DNA of 64,000 nt. Origin: Flavobacteriales bacterium (GTDB lineage: Bacteria; Bacteroidota; Bacteroidia; Flavobacteriales_F; PHOS-HE28). The DNA lies in the NCBI GenBank assembly GCA_019638085.1, contig JAHBUL010000015.1:1-64000 (forward strand). The letters run 5' to 3'. Shown here piece by piece: positions 45,613 through 54,205 of this stretch; the stretch's first letter is position 1, and every line of letters begins with the position of its first letter. Position numbers and translations under genes: made by a program. Under the pieces are notes generated by a model. It saw only the letters and a list, made by a program, of their open reading frames with translations. It had not been told where the DNA came from and did not search any database.

Positions 45613-46197
45613 ATGAATTTCTCCGCTCTTCTTCCTCCTGCTTTTGGCAGTTTTCTGATCGCTCTGCTCCTTTCCTCCAGCACGGCCTCGGCCCAGGTTC
45701 CTACGAAGGAATCGCTGGTGAAGTGGACCGACCTCGCCACCGCGCAGGCTGCAGCAAAAAAGGATGGCAAGCCATTGATGATCGATGTATACACCTCATG
45801 GTGTGGACCGTGCCGGATGTTGGATGCCAACACATTTGGCGACAAGCAAACCGCGGAGTACATCAACGCCAATTACCATCCGGTAAAGTTCGACGCCGAA
45901 GGGGGCAAGACGGTGATCTATAACGGCAAGAGCTATTCCAATCCCTCCTACGACCCGGCGCGTAAAGGAGGGCGCAACGGTACCCATGAACTCACCATGG
46001 CGATCGCTCCGGTGAACGGTCGTGTTGCATATCCCACGATCGTGTACATGGACAGCGAGGGCCAGGTGCTCACGCCGGTGCAGGGGTATATGACCCCGGA
46101 CCAGATCGAGCCGATCCTAACCTACTTCGGGGATGGGATCTACAAGAAGCAGGAGTACCCTGAATTCCAGAAGACCTTCGTCAGCAAGAGGAAGTGA
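45613..46197 (+). CDS. Exported thioredoxin-family protein with CGPC active site
   Basis: This 194-aa protein has a signal peptide (about 1-28, ending ASAQ) and one thioredoxin fold. The active site is 'YTSWCGPCRMLDANTF' (CGPC at 64-67). The conserved cis-Pro lies in 'VAYPTIVYMD'. The cis-Pro loop is longer than in cytosolic thioredoxin, as in DUF255-like exported reductases of Bacteroidota. It probably reduces or isomerises disulphides in the periplasm. The next gene encodes another thioredoxin-fold protein on the same strand. Confidence 0.88.
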   Translation: MNFSALLPPAFGSFLIALLLSSSTASAQVPTKESLVKWTDLATAQAAAKKDGKPLMIDVYTSWCGPCRMLDANTFGDKQTAEYINANYHPVKFDAEGGKTVIYNGKSYSNPSYDPARKGGRNGTHELTMAIAPVNGRVAYPTIVYMDSEGQVLTPVQGYMTPDQIEPILTYFGDGIYKKQEYPEFQKTFVSKRK

Positions 46198-46267
46198 GCA
46201 TCCAATATCGTGGACCAACCTTCGAACGTACTGACCGTTCCGCGCTTCGGCCCCAATATCGGCGATC

Positions 46268-46275
46268 TACTTTTG
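46268..46275 (+). promoter_or_regulatory. Perfect -7 promoter box TACTTTTG beside a start codon
   Basis: TACTTTTG is a full TAnnTTTG match and ends four bases before the ATG at 46280. Transcription from it would begin at or very near the start codon and give a leaderless mRNA. A TTCGG about 19 bp upstream is a possible -33 element. Confidence 0.55.
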
Positions 46276-46279
46276 CGCC

Positions 46280-47038
46280 ATGCGGAAAATATGCTACCTG
46301 CTCCTGTTGCTCTCGTTCCCGCTTTCGGCACAGGTACAGAACTGGGACCCCGAGCCGTACAACGGAGATGGCGGGATCCGCTTTAACGACGACCTGGACT
46401 TCTACCTGAACAGCTACACCAAGGACGAGATCAAGGAGATGCGTCATCAGGTGAGCATCTGGCGGATGAACTTCGACAAGATGATCCGGGCCACCATCGC
46501 GGACATCCAAGCTTATAGCGAAGGCAGCAACATGGTACCACGGATGCACGACTTCACTCTGCCGGAAGTACGCGCTGGAGAGCCCTATCATCTTGCTGCC
46601 CACCAAGGAAAGGTCCGGGCCTTCATGTTCGGAAGTATCAGCAACCCACCAGCCCGGGCACAGCTGCCGTACTGGGACAAACTGCTGGCGAAATATGATA
46701 CTTCGGAAGTGGAGCTCTTCGTGATCTATGGTAAGGAACTTCACCCCGGTGACAAGAAGAAGTACAGTGCGTATCCGGTGCCCACTACCATGGAGCAGAA
46801 GTTGAAGTACGCCACGGAATTCGCGCAATTGACCAAACTACCGGTGCTTGTGGACGGTTTGGATGATAAAGTACTGACGGCGTACGGTCGCGTACCCAAC
46901 GGCGCGTACGTGATCGATGCGGACAACCGCCTGATCTTTCGTGGCACGTGGGCGGACAGCCGGAAGATCGAGCATATCCTCGATTACGTGCTAAAGTGGT
47001 ACGCCGACGGAAAGCCCAAGCTGAGGTCGAAGCCCTGA
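46280..47038 (+). CDS. Deiodinase-family thioredoxin-fold protein lacking Sec/Cys
   Basis: This 252-aa protein has a signal peptide (about 1-18, ending LSAQ). Its C-terminal half aligns with iodothyronine deiodinases and bacterial relatives. 'FMFGSISNPP' (117-124) stands where FGSCTUPP/F occurs, 'LFVIYGKELHPGD' where VIYIEEAHASD occurs, and 'LPVLVDGLDDKVLTAYGRVPNGAYVID' matches the PVVVDTMxNxxxxxYxALPERLYVI stretch. The catalytic Sec/Cys position holds Asn122 (codon AAC), and the helper Cys is Ile. It therefore cannot use deiodinase-type selenol or thiol chemistry at that site. The role is unknown, perhaps non-redox binding. An N-terminal helical region (about 40-85) precedes the fold. Confidence 0.72.
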   Translation: MRKICYLLLLLSFPLSAQVQNWDPEPYNGDGGIRFNDDLDFYLNSYTKDEIKEMRHQVSIWRMNFDKMIRATIADIQAYSEGSNMVPRMHDFTLPEVRAGEPYHLAAHQGKVRAFMFGSISNPPARAQLPYWDKLLAKYDTSEVELFVIYGKELHPGDKKKYSAYPVPTTMEQKLKYATEFAQLTKLPVLVDGLDDKVLTAYGRVPNGAYVIDADNRLIFRGTWADSRKIEHILDYVLKWYADGKPKLRSKP

Positions 47039-47100
47039 GCGTACAGTTCGGTGCGATGAAGGAGGCAATAGCAGTGTCCTTCGGATCCCGGCACGCACTT

Positions 47101-48492
47101 CTACACCTGCATCAGCTTCCACCTGCCTTTGCGGAATACGATGGCACAGAATACGGCCAGCAGACTTTCGCTGATCGCAATGGCGACAAAGACCCCTTCC
47201 GGCTTTTGCATCCACATGGCCAGATACCAAGCCAGAGGGATCTCCACAAGCCAGAAACAGACGAGGTTGAGCCAGACAGGCGTCATGGCATCGCCTGCAC
47301 CATTGAAGGATTGTGAGAGCACCATACCATAGGCGTAGAATGCGAAGCCGAGGCTCACTATCCGCAAGGCATTTATGCCGATCCGAGCTACATCCGGCAC
47401 ATCGGTGAAGAAACCCAAGGCTACAGGTGCGATCAGGATCAACAGGATGGCCATGGCGGACATGTAGATCATATTGGCATGGCCGCACAGCCACGCGCTG
47501 CGCTCAGCCCGGCCAGGGCGGTCGGCGCCTAGGTTCTGGCCCACCAAGGTTGTTGCTGCGTTGGCAATGCCCCATGCCGGCAGTAGCGCAAAAACCACAA
47601 TGCGTACGGCAATGGTATACCCGGCCACGGCATCGCTGCCGAAGCCTGCAACAATGCGAATAAGGAAGAGCCAACTAGCAGACGCGATGAGGAACTGTGC
47701 GGAGGCAGCCCCGGAAAGCCGCACGATGTTCACGAATGCTGACCAATTGACCCGCAAATGCTTCCGCACGAGCTTGATCTTGCCCTTCCCATCGAACAGA
47801 TGCCAGCACTGATACACCACCCCAGTACCTCGGCCGATCACCGTTGCAACCGCTGCTCCAGTTACCCCCATGGCGGGTATCGGCCCGAAACCAAAGATCA
47901 GGATCGGGTCCAAAATGATATTGATGATATTGGCCAGCCAGAGTGAGCGCATGGCCAGCGCCGCATTCCCGGCACCACGGAAGATGGCATTGATGCCGAA
48001 GAGCAGCAGGATCACCACGTTGCTCCCCAACATGATGCGCATGAACGGTGTACCGAGCTCCGTTACCCCCGGTGATGCTCCCATCAGCCCTAGCAGCTTG
48101 GATGCATGGAACAGGCCCGGAACAGCGAATAGTGCACCGATGATCAACGCGATGAGTATGCCTTGCACGGCGGATATGTTGGCACCTTCGGTGTCCTTCT
48201 CGCCTATACGGCGTGCTACCACCGCTGTAATTCCTGCACCTATGCCCCATGCGATACTGTACACCAGCATCATCACACCTTCCGTAAGTCCCACCACGGC
48301 AACCGCCTCCACCCCGAGCCTGCTCACGAAGAACACGTCCACCAAGGCGAACAAGGACTCCATGGCCATTTCCAGCACCATGGGAATGCTGAGCAGCACC
48401 ATGGCTCGCCGCAGGCCCATGGCGGTGAAATCACGGTCACCACCACGCATCGCCTCCTTCACCACAGCCCAAGCACCCGCTATTACCGGCAT
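47101..48492 (-). CDS. MATE-family multidrug/Na+ efflux transporter
   Basis: This 463-aa protein has 12 predicted membrane spans in two homologous halves. The first half has 'SIPMVLEMAMESLFALVDVFFVSRLG' and 'GIGAGITAVVARRIGEKDTEGAN'. The second half has 'PAWGIANAATTLVGQNLGADRPGRAERSAW', the conserved Gln-Asn-Gly region of MATE proteins. These exporters use H+ or Na+ gradients to expel cationic drugs. The substrate is unknown. It is convergent with the deiodinase-like gene and divergent from the DUF1573 gene. Confidence 0.92.
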   Translation of the reverse strand: MPVIAGAWAVVKEAMRGGDRDFTAMGLRRAMVLLSIPMVLEMAMESLFALVDVFFVSRLGVEAVAVVGLTEGVMMLVYSIAWGIGAGITAVVARRIGEKDTEGANISAVQGILIALIIGALFAVPGLFHASKLLGLMGASPGVTELGTPFMRIMLGSNVVILLLFGINAIFRGAGNAALAMRSLWLANIINIILDPILIFGFGPIPAMGVTGAAVATVIGRGTGVVYQCWHLFDGKGKIKLVRKHLRVNWSAFVNIVRLSGAASAQFLIASASWLFLIRIVAGFGSDAVAGYTIAVRIVVFALLPAWGIANAATTLVGQNLGADRPGRAERSAWLCGHANMIYMSAMAILLILIAPVALGFFTDVPDVARIGINALRIVSLGFAFYAYGMVLSQSFNGAGDAMTPVWLNLVCFWLVEIPLAWYLAMWMQKPEGVFVAIAISESLLAVFCAIVFRKGRWKLMQV

Positions 48493-48633
48493 GGCATCAA
48501 AGTTGCAACACAGGTGCCCAGATCGGGGAAACGACAGATCTGCGGGCTGTTAATGTTTGGTTAATGTCCGCGATTCCTGCTGATTCTTCCTCGATCTTTG
48601 AACGCTAACATTGGAAAACCTCAACAAACACTC

Positions 48634-49095
48634 ATGAAGAAGCTCATTCTTACCCTTGGCCTCAGTGCTCTCTTTCTCGGGGCCTTCGCTCAAGAAAACA
48701 CAGCCGCTGTCGGTGGCAGCGGTCCCATGCTCTCAGTTGACAAAGAGGTGCATGATTATGGCACCATCGACCAAGGCGCTAACGGCACCTGTGAATTCAA
48801 GGTGACCAATACCGGCGATCAGCCCCTCATCATCAGCAGCTGTAAGGGTAGCTGTGGCTGCACGGTCCCCAAGTGTGAGACGGCGCCCGTGGCGCCTGGC
48901 GCATCCACCATCATCACCGTGAAATACGACAGCAATCGGGTCGGCCCCATCAACAAGAACGTGACCGTTACCAGTAACGCGGTGAACGCCCCCACCAAGA
49001 TCCTTCGGATCAAGGGTGAGGTGAAGGCTACAGCCTCCACAACTCCCACTTCACCGGTGAAGGCCACAAGCCCAATGGCACCGACCTCCAACTAA
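48634..49095 (+). CDS. DUF1573 exported protein
   Basis: The start at 48634 (153 aa) begins a signal peptide (MKKLILTLGL, ending AFAQ). The mature part is a DUF1573 Ig-like domain: 'EVHDYGTIDQGANGTCEFKVTNTGDQPL', 'SSCKGSCGCTVPKC', 'NVTVTSNAVNAP'. It ends in a Thr/Pro/Ser-rich tail. DUF1573 proteins are common periplasmic or secreted Bacteroidota proteins of unknown function with a conserved Cys cluster, here four close Cys. It is followed by a strong terminator. Confidence 0.88.
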   Translation: MKKLILTLGLSALFLGAFAQENTAAVGGSGPMLSVDKEVHDYGTIDQGANGTCEFKVTNTGDQPLIISSCKGSCGCTVPKCETAPVAPGASTIITVKYDSNRVGPINKNVTVTSNAVNAPTKILRIKGEVKATASTTPTSPVKATSPMAPTSN

Positions 49096-49116
49096 GGTCC
49101 GCCCACTTAAAAATGG

Positions 49117-49145
49117 AAAAAGCCACCTCTCGGGGTGGCTTTTTT
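49117..49145 (+). terminator. Intrinsic terminator after the DUF1573 gene
   Basis: AAAAAGCCACC, a 6-base loop and GGTGGCTTTTTT form a GC-rich stem flanked by A and T tracts, 22 bp after the stop codon. This is the clearest rho-independent terminator in the window and may work in both directions. Confidence 0.9.
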
Positions 49146-49369
49146 GCTGCTGATACATTCACGGTTCTCAATGGATCAAGTACCGGTTGGAGAGGAATTC
49201 ATCTTCAACAATTCCGTATGGTTCTCCATGCCAAAAACAATCTACCAGTGCCATTGAACGTACTGCATTCCCGGGTTGAACCTTAAATTCGGGCAAGAAG
49301 GAACATTGAACGGTGGTAGACGTTAAATTCGCAACATTCAAGACCCGACTATTTTACTGCAAGCAACAC

Positions 49370-50659
49370 ATGAGCGAGACCGCGAAGATCATTCTGGAAG
49401 GAAAGGAGTATGAATTCCCGATCGTAGAGGGAAGTGAAGGAGAGAAAGCGATCGACATCAGCAAGTTGCGCGCAGAGACCGGCCACATCACCTTGGATTT
49501 CGGCTACAAGAACACAGGTGCCACTACCAGTGCGGTCACCTTCCTCGATGGCGAGAAGGGCATCCTGCGCTACCGGGGCTATCCAATTGAGCAATTGGCG
49601 GAGAAGGGCAGCTTCCTGGAAGTGTCCTACCTGATCCTGAACGGCGAACTGCCGAACGCCAAGCAATTGCAGGAGTTCGAGGAGAACATCCGCTACCATT
49701 CGCTGGTGCATGAGGACATGAAGCACTTCTTCCAGTTCTTCCCCAGCAATGCGCACCCCATGGGTATCCTCTCGGCGATGATCAATTCGCTGAGTACGTT
49801 CTATCCAAAGAGCCAATCGCCCAACCGTCCAAGCAAGGATGTGGAGCGGACCATATACCGCTTGATCGCCAAGATGCCCACGTTGGCCGCCATCAGTTAC
49901 AAGAACACCTTGGGACATCCTTACATGTATCCGGACAACAGCCTGGGTTACGTGGAGAATTTCCTGCACATGATGTACGGGCTCCCTACGGAGGACTACA
50001 CAGCGGACCCTGTGGTGGTGGATGCCTTGAACAAGCTACTCATCCTGCATGCGGACCACGAGCAGAACTGCAGTGCCAGTACGGTGCGCATGGTGGGGAG
50101 CTCGCAAGCCAACCTGTACAGTGCCGTATCGGCGGGCATCGCCGCGTTGTGGGGCCCTTTGCATGGCGGGGCGAACCAGGAGGTGATCGAGATGCTGGAG
50201 ACCATCCGCAACGATGGTGGTGACATTCAGAAATGGGTGGACAAGGCCAAGGACAGGAACGACCCGTTCCGCTTGTTCGGCTTTGGGCACAGGGTGTACA
50301 AGAACTTTGATCCACGCGCCCAGATCATCAAGAGAAGCAGTGATGAGCTGCTGAAAAAGATGGGGGTGGACGATCCGGTACTGGATATCGCACGCCAATT
50401 GGAGGAGATCGCCTTGAAGGACGATTACTTCATCGAGCGGAAGTTGTACCCCAACGTGGACTTTTACAGTGGTATCATCTACCGGGCCATCGGCATACCT
50501 ACTCGGATGTTCACGGTCATGTTCGCCATGGGCCGTTTACCCGGCTGGATCGCTCAGTGGAAGGAAATGGTGGAGAACAAGGAACCCATCAGCCGCCCAC
50601 GGCAGATCTACACGGGTGCCACGGTACGCGACTACATTCCCATGACACAGCGGAAGTGA
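49370..50659 (+). CDS. gltA: Citrate synthase (type II)
   Basis: The start at ATG 49370 gives 429 aa, the usual length of hexameric citrate synthase; the frame upstream lacks similarity. It condenses acetyl-CoA with oxaloacetate. Active-site regions are 'LLILHADHEQNCSASTVRMVGSS' (substrate His), 'FGFGHRVYKNFDPRA' (second His) and 'NVDFYSGIIYRAIGIPTRMFTVMFAMGR' (catalytic Asp). The N-terminal beta domain typical of the type II enzyme is present. It appears monocistronic, with an AT-rich upstream region of about 220 bp after the DUF1573 terminator. Confidence 0.96.
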   Translation: MSETAKIILEGKEYEFPIVEGSEGEKAIDISKLRAETGHITLDFGYKNTGATTSAVTFLDGEKGILRYRGYPIEQLAEKGSFLEVSYLILNGELPNAKQLQEFEENIRYHSLVHEDMKHFFQFFPSNAHPMGILSAMINSLSTFYPKSQSPNRPSKDVERTIYRLIAKMPTLAAISYKNTLGHPYMYPDNSLGYVENFLHMMYGLPTEDYTADPVVVDALNKLLILHADHEQNCSASTVRMVGSSQANLYSAVSAGIAALWGPLHGGANQEVIEMLETIRNDGGDIQKWVDKAKDRNDPFRLFGFGHRVYKNFDPRAQIIKRSSDELLKKMGVDDPVLDIARQLEEIALKDDYFIERKLYPNVDFYSGIIYRAIGIPTRMFTVMFAMGRLPGWIAQWKEMVENKEPISRPRQIYTGATVRDYIPMTQRK

Positions 50660-50749
50660 TCGGTTGAATTACGCTAAAAGTCCTCTTTCGGTAAAAGCTC
50701 TCCGCGTGATCCGGACATCCTACTTACTTTGCCCCGCATACACTTAACC

Positions 50750-50956
50750 ATGAACATACGCAGGACCATTGGATACGTTATTTGGCTCTTGGCCTTCCTG
50801 ATCCCACTCCAACCGGCGCTGTTGAGCACCGAAGGGATTAGCAATGTGACCGGATTGATCAGCTTTATTGCTTTGGTGATCCTGGTCTTCGTGGGCTATT
50901 TTCTTGTGGATGGTGCCAACGCCGCTGAGAAGGCCAAGGCGCAGCACGGGCACTGA
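50750..50956 (+). CDS. Small two-span membrane protein
   Basis: The start at 50750 gives a 68-aa product with two hydrophobic spans (about 8-28 and 36-57) and a short charged tail (NAAEKAKAQHGH). A TTACTTTG element at 50724-50731 lies 18 bp upstream and resembles the -7 box. I know no family name for it. The short length and clean composition suggest a genuine small inner-membrane protein. It is convergent with the DUF5777 gene. Confidence 0.62.
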   Translation: MNIRRTIGYVIWLLAFLIPLQPALLSTEGISNVTGLISFIALVILVFVGYFLVDGANAAEKAKAQHGH

Positions 50957-51001
50957 TTTTCCTTTTCCGGGCTAATTGCCCACGTGCCAATAAGTCGGTG
51001 G

Positions 51002-51934
51002 TTACTCGGCCATCTCCATCGCCTTGCGCCGAGCTTTTGCCTTTGGGTCGTACAACGTGAACACCCTCGAAATGTTGAAGCCGAAGTGAATGTCGCCGTT
51101 GAAGAAGTCGCCGGTGGTCTCGGTAATGAACGCCCTTTCGAACATCCCGGTACTGTTGGTGAACTGAAGCTGGAACACATGTCCTCCAGTCTCAATGTCA
51201 ACACCCACGGCCACTGAATTGTGGAATGGATCGCGTGGTCCTTGGTCTGGTAACACATAAAAATATTCGCCGGTGATGGCAACCCGCTTGCTCACCTTTA
51301 TGCGACCGGCAGCTCCAATGTTCAAGAGATCATTGTGCTCAGCTTCCGTAGCTACGAGGTTGCGATGCACAACACCAGGCGTTACTTGCAAGCTGATACC
51401 CTCAGAGAATTTACGTCCGATCACCGCTTGGAAATTGTAGGACATCCGGTGGGTGAAGTAATCCTCACGACCCTCCCCGAACCAAGGAACTTGGTCCGCC
51501 TTCAATGTGGTAATGGAGGTTGAAGCGACCAAGGATAATGTCAATGGCGTGGAGCAGCCCTCGTCACATTGGCGGAGCAGTTTGAACTTCAGAAGGCCAT
51601 CCACCGTTTTTTGATAGCTACTGCGCCCGATACCCACCATCAATCGGTCCGTGATGCCATAGTCCAATCCCAATCGAATGGTGGCCTGGTCCAACCCAAA
51701 GAAATTATCGACGCCACCATTGACAAAGCCCATGCGATGGCTGATGCGGAAGTCCAGCACACCATGGGCTACGTTCTCAATGCTATGACCGTTGATCACA
51801 CGGGTCCCTTTGAAACTGGCGTCGGTATAGCTTTTGGTAACGCTGTCCTCGCCGAGTAGCGCCAATAGATCGTCCTGTGCCAGCGCTGGGAAGCAGGACA
51901 AGAGGAGGGCCAGGGCGAGTGTGTGTTTGATCAT
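51002..51934 (-). CDS. DUF5777-family outer-membrane beta-barrel protein
   Basis: This 310-aa protein has a signal peptide (ending ALAQ). The mature part has alternating amphipathic strands ('VLDFRISHRMGFVNGG', 'LGLDYGITDRLMVGIGRSSYQKTVDG', 'QFTNSTGMFERAFITETTGDFFNGDIHFGFNISRVF') that fit a 12- to 14-strand barrel. DUF5777 proteins are Bacteroidota outer-membrane proteins of unknown function. This is the last of five closely spaced minus-strand genes. Its neighbours (YceI, OB-fold, two cytochrome-like lipoproteins) suggest a shared envelope function. Confidence 0.85.
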   Translation of the reverse strand: MIKHTLALALLLSCFPALAQDDLLALLGEDSVTKSYTDASFKGTRVINGHSIENVAHGVLDFRISHRMGFVNGGVDNFFGLDQATIRLGLDYGITDRLMVGIGRSSYQKTVDGLLKFKLLRQCDEGCSTPLTLSLVASTSITTLKADQVPWFGEGREDYFTHRMSYNFQAVIGRKFSEGISLQVTPGVVHRNLVATEAEHNDLLNIGAAGRIKVSKRVAITGEYFYVLPDQGPRDPFHNSVAVGVDIETGGHVFQLQFTNSTGMFERAFITETTGDFFNGDIHFGFNISRVFTLYDPKAKARRKAMEMAE

Positions 51935-51949
51935 CAGATCGTCAGCCGA

Positions 51950-52507
51950 TCAAAGTTTTGCGTACTTGATGTCCACGGAGACCTTGATGCTCTCCGCGAT
52001 CTTCCCCCGCACTACGCCCGGTATGGCGATATCGTGATCCTCCGGTTTCACGTTGAACTCGCTCTTTGCCGTGATCGACCCGTCCTTCGCTACTACGAGC
52101 GTGGCAGAGGTGCTCAACGGCTTTTCAACTCCGTGAATGGTGATCGTTCCTTCCACGCCGACATCATAGGTACCTGGCTTGGTGAGGTCATCACCGTCCT
52201 TCGGGACCAAACGTCCCTTGAAGATCGCTTTCGGGAAGGTGCTGCTCTCCATATAGTTCTCATTGAAATGTTCCTGCATCAATGCTTTCTCGAACTCAAA
52301 GGCCTTTATGAGCGCGGAGAACTGGATCTCACCCGTTGCAGGTATGAGAACGCTGGCGGCCTTGCGCGTCACTGCAGTGATATCCTCCATCGGGGCATGT
52401 GAAAAGAAGGTGATCCCTCCGTCGCGGGAACCATATTTGTCTTGCGCATGTGTCAAGCACGGCAGTAGTGCCAAAGCACCAAAGAGCATCAAGCGGTTGG
52501 TTGTCAT
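51950..52507 (-). CDS. YceI-family periplasmic protein (first paralogue)
   Basis: The start at 52507 (185 aa) begins a signal peptide ending THAQ. The lipocalin-like YceI barrel follows: 'GGITFFSHAPMEDITAVTRKA', 'MQEHFNENYMESSTFPKAIFKG', 'GTITIHGVEKPLSTSATLVV', 'FNVKPEDHDIAIP'. YceI proteins bind polyisoprenoid-type lipids. It is 15 bp upstream of the DUF5777 gene and 11 bp downstream of the OB-fold gene. A paralogue lies at 58101-58676 in front of a two-component system. Confidence 0.9.
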   Translation of the reverse strand: MTTNRLMLFGALALLPCLTHAQDKYGSRDGGITFFSHAPMEDITAVTRKAASVLIPATGEIQFSALIKAFEFEKALMQEHFNENYMESSTFPKAIFKGRLVPKDGDDLTKPGTYDVGVEGTITIHGVEKPLSTSATLVVAKDGSITAKSEFNVKPEDHDIAIPGVVRGKIAESIKVSVDIKYAKL

Positions 52508-52518
52508 CGTTGTTCGTT

Positions 52519-52947
52519 TTAGGGTTGATCGGAATTTCGCGTTCCAGTGAGCGCACATCGCTGCAAGAGAACATCCAGGTTGAATCCGGCGCAAAAGCCC
52601 TTGATCACCACCTCGCTGCCCACCACCGGATCTTCCGTTGGATCAGGGAACTCGCAAACGACCGCGCCAAGTGGGTCGCCGGTTTCGAGGAGTACGCTCA
52701 TTCGGCCATCCGCGGACCGGGTGATGTCCCGCACAATGCCCGTTACCTCGATGACCTTGTCGTTGTATGCCTTGCCGGCCCCGACCTCGTCGGAGGTGAA
52801 CGCATTGAATAGCGCATCGGCTTGGATCTTGGTATCCACGCTCATCCCGGAAGCGCTGGGCACTTCGGCATTGTACATCCGTACCCCGATGTATGCTGCA
52901 ACTGCGACAACGATCAGGGCAATGGGCAGGAGGATCTTCTTCTTCAT
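52519..52947 (-). CDS. Membrane-anchored OB-fold (tRNA_anti-like) protein
   Basis: The start at 52947 (142 aa) gives MKKKILLPIALIVVAVAAYIG, one N-terminal membrane anchor. The soluble part is an OB-fold of the tRNA_anti-like type ('YNDKVIEVTGIVRDITRSADGRMSVLLE', 'VGSEVVIKGFCAGFN'). Two Cys occur near the C-terminus. These proteins are periplasmic in Bacteroidota and of unknown ligand, despite the family name. It starts 5 bp after the preceding cytochrome-like gene ends. Confidence 0.82.
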   Translation of the reverse strand: MKKKILLPIALIVVAVAAYIGVRMYNAEVPSASGMSVDTKIQADALFNAFTSDEVGAGKAYNDKVIEVTGIVRDITRSADGRMSVLLETGDPLGAVVCEFPDPTEDPVVGSEVVIKGFCAGFNLDVLLQRCALTGTRNSDQP

Positions 52948-52952
52948 CGTGA

Positions 52953-53327
52953 TCAATTTTGTTGTGCGCCGCCGTTCACCCACACCGTGATCTTATCGAT
53001 CTCACAATCGGTGAGCTTTCCGTTCGGAGGCATGAATGCCGCACCGCCGGTTTGCTGCACCGCTTGGATCAGCTTACCATTCGTGACCTGGGTCTGCAAA
53101 CCACTGAATGAGGTAAAATCCCCTGTTCCGGAACCGCCCGGAACGTGACATCCTGGAATGGCGCAATTGCTTTGGATGATCGGAAGCACGGAATTGGCGT
53201 ATCCGGTGGAAGTGGTATCGCAGAAGTTCATGGGGTACAGATCCTCCTCTACATCATAGTAGCACCCCGTGCAGAGCGAGGTGATCGCTAACGCGCCAAT
53301 GCAGAGGATGAGCATACCCCGGTCCAT
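52953..53327 (-). CDS. Cytochrome-c-like lipoprotein with a CX4CH motif
   Basis: The start at 53327 (124 aa) gives a lipoprotein signal (lipobox region 'SLCTGC'). A single cytochrome-c-like module follows: 'VLPIIQSNCAIPGCHVPGG', with a CX4CH heme motif in place of CX2CH. A possible distal Met lies in 'AAFMPPNGKLTD', before a terminal helix 'CEIDKITVWVNGGAQQN'. The module is a short copy of those in the next upstream gene. CX4CH sites bind heme in some multiheme cytochromes. Whether heme is attached here is not shown. Confidence 0.8.
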   Translation of the reverse strand: MDRGMLILCIGALAITSLCTGCYYDVEEDLYPMNFCDTTSTGYANSVLPIIQSNCAIPGCHVPGGSGTGDFTSFSGLQTQVTNGKLIQAVQQTGGAAFMPPNGKLTDCEIDKITVWVNGGAQQN

Positions 53328-53334
53328 CTTCGGT

Positions 53335-54090
53335 TCAGTTTTGAGGCGCTCCATCCTGGATCCAGATCAAAAACTGGTCTATCCGGCAATCCGGGAGCAT
53401 GGGCCCGGATGGGGGCATGAAAGGAGATGGTGCTTGATGCTGGATCGCGCCAGCCAAGCGGCCGTCCATTGCAACCGTGTTCAGGTCCGACCAAGTGGAA
53501 AAATCGAGGTCGCCTTGTGGAGTTCCTCCGCTATGGCATCCTTGGCATCGGGCTTGGACCAGTGGGGCTATCGTGCCGGAGTACGTAACGTTCGTGGTAT
53601 CACATCCACTGGAGCAGGAATTGTTCTGGGCACCTTGCTGGATCCATTGGCCGATCAAGGCGATCTGGGCAGCGGTCAAAGGTGCTTGTGGCGGTCGTGG
53701 CATGATCTTGTCCGGATCATCATCGTTGATGGCCTCCCAGAGGTCTCCATCCTGAACGATCCCGCTCTGCATCAAGGAGGCATAGCTGGTGATCTGGATA
53801 TGGTCATTATCGCTGGTGGGCGTGTTGTGGCAACCGGGCACCGCGCAGTTGGAGATCAGCAAGGGAAGGATCTGCTGTTCGAAATAGACAATGCTCGGGT
53901 TGCAGGTGTCCACCGGTTCGGGATCCGTTCCCCCTCCTCCCCCCGTCCCTTGTCCGCTTGGGTTCATCGGATCGATCAAGGGTTCATGCTTGCAGGCGGG
54001 AATGGAAAAAACAACACAAGCGGCGAAGGCCAGAAATAGGCCAGTGGCCACTTTGCGATCATATCGGGCTGTGTGGATCGGCTGACGCAT
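53335..54090 (-). CDS. Lipoprotein with two cytochrome-c-like modules
   Basis: The start at 54090 (251 aa) gives a lipoprotein signal ending 'VVFSIPAC', followed by a Gly-rich linker. Module 1 has 'LLISNCAVPGCHNT' (CX4CH) and 'DPDKIMPRPPQAPL'. Module 2 has 'LVQARCQGCHSGG' (CX2CH) and 'PSPFMPPSGPML'. Each ends in a helix of the form (L/I)IxxWIQxGA. The layout resembles planctomycete-type cytochrome c domains, used in envelope electron transfer. It is the first gene of a five-gene operon, and the gap to the next is about 7 bp. Confidence 0.83.
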   Translation of the reverse strand: MRQPIHTARYDRKVATGLFLAFAACVVFSIPACKHEPLIDPMNPSGQGTGGGGGTDPEPVDTCNPSIVYFEQQILPLLISNCAVPGCHNTPTSDNDHIQITSYASLMQSGIVQDGDLWEAINDDDPDKIMPRPPQAPLTAAQIALIGQWIQQGAQNNSCSSGCDTTNVTYSGTIAPLVQARCQGCHSGGTPQGDLDFSTWSDLNTVAMDGRLAGAIQHQAPSPFMPPSGPMLPDCRIDQFLIWIQDGAPQN

Positions 54091-54205
54091 GGGTTGGCTC
54101 ACCGGTGGTCTGATCGGCAAGTGGTACGAAGATGGAGCAACACTGCGGGAATCACAGCGCCGGATGCGATAGACCGGGAAAAATGGGCGATGAAACCGGA
54201 AGTGC

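Noticed and set aside
46640..46650. Selenocysteine codon in the deiodinase-like gene
   Set aside because: The codon at the Sec position is AAC, not TGA, and no SECIS-like hairpin was seen.
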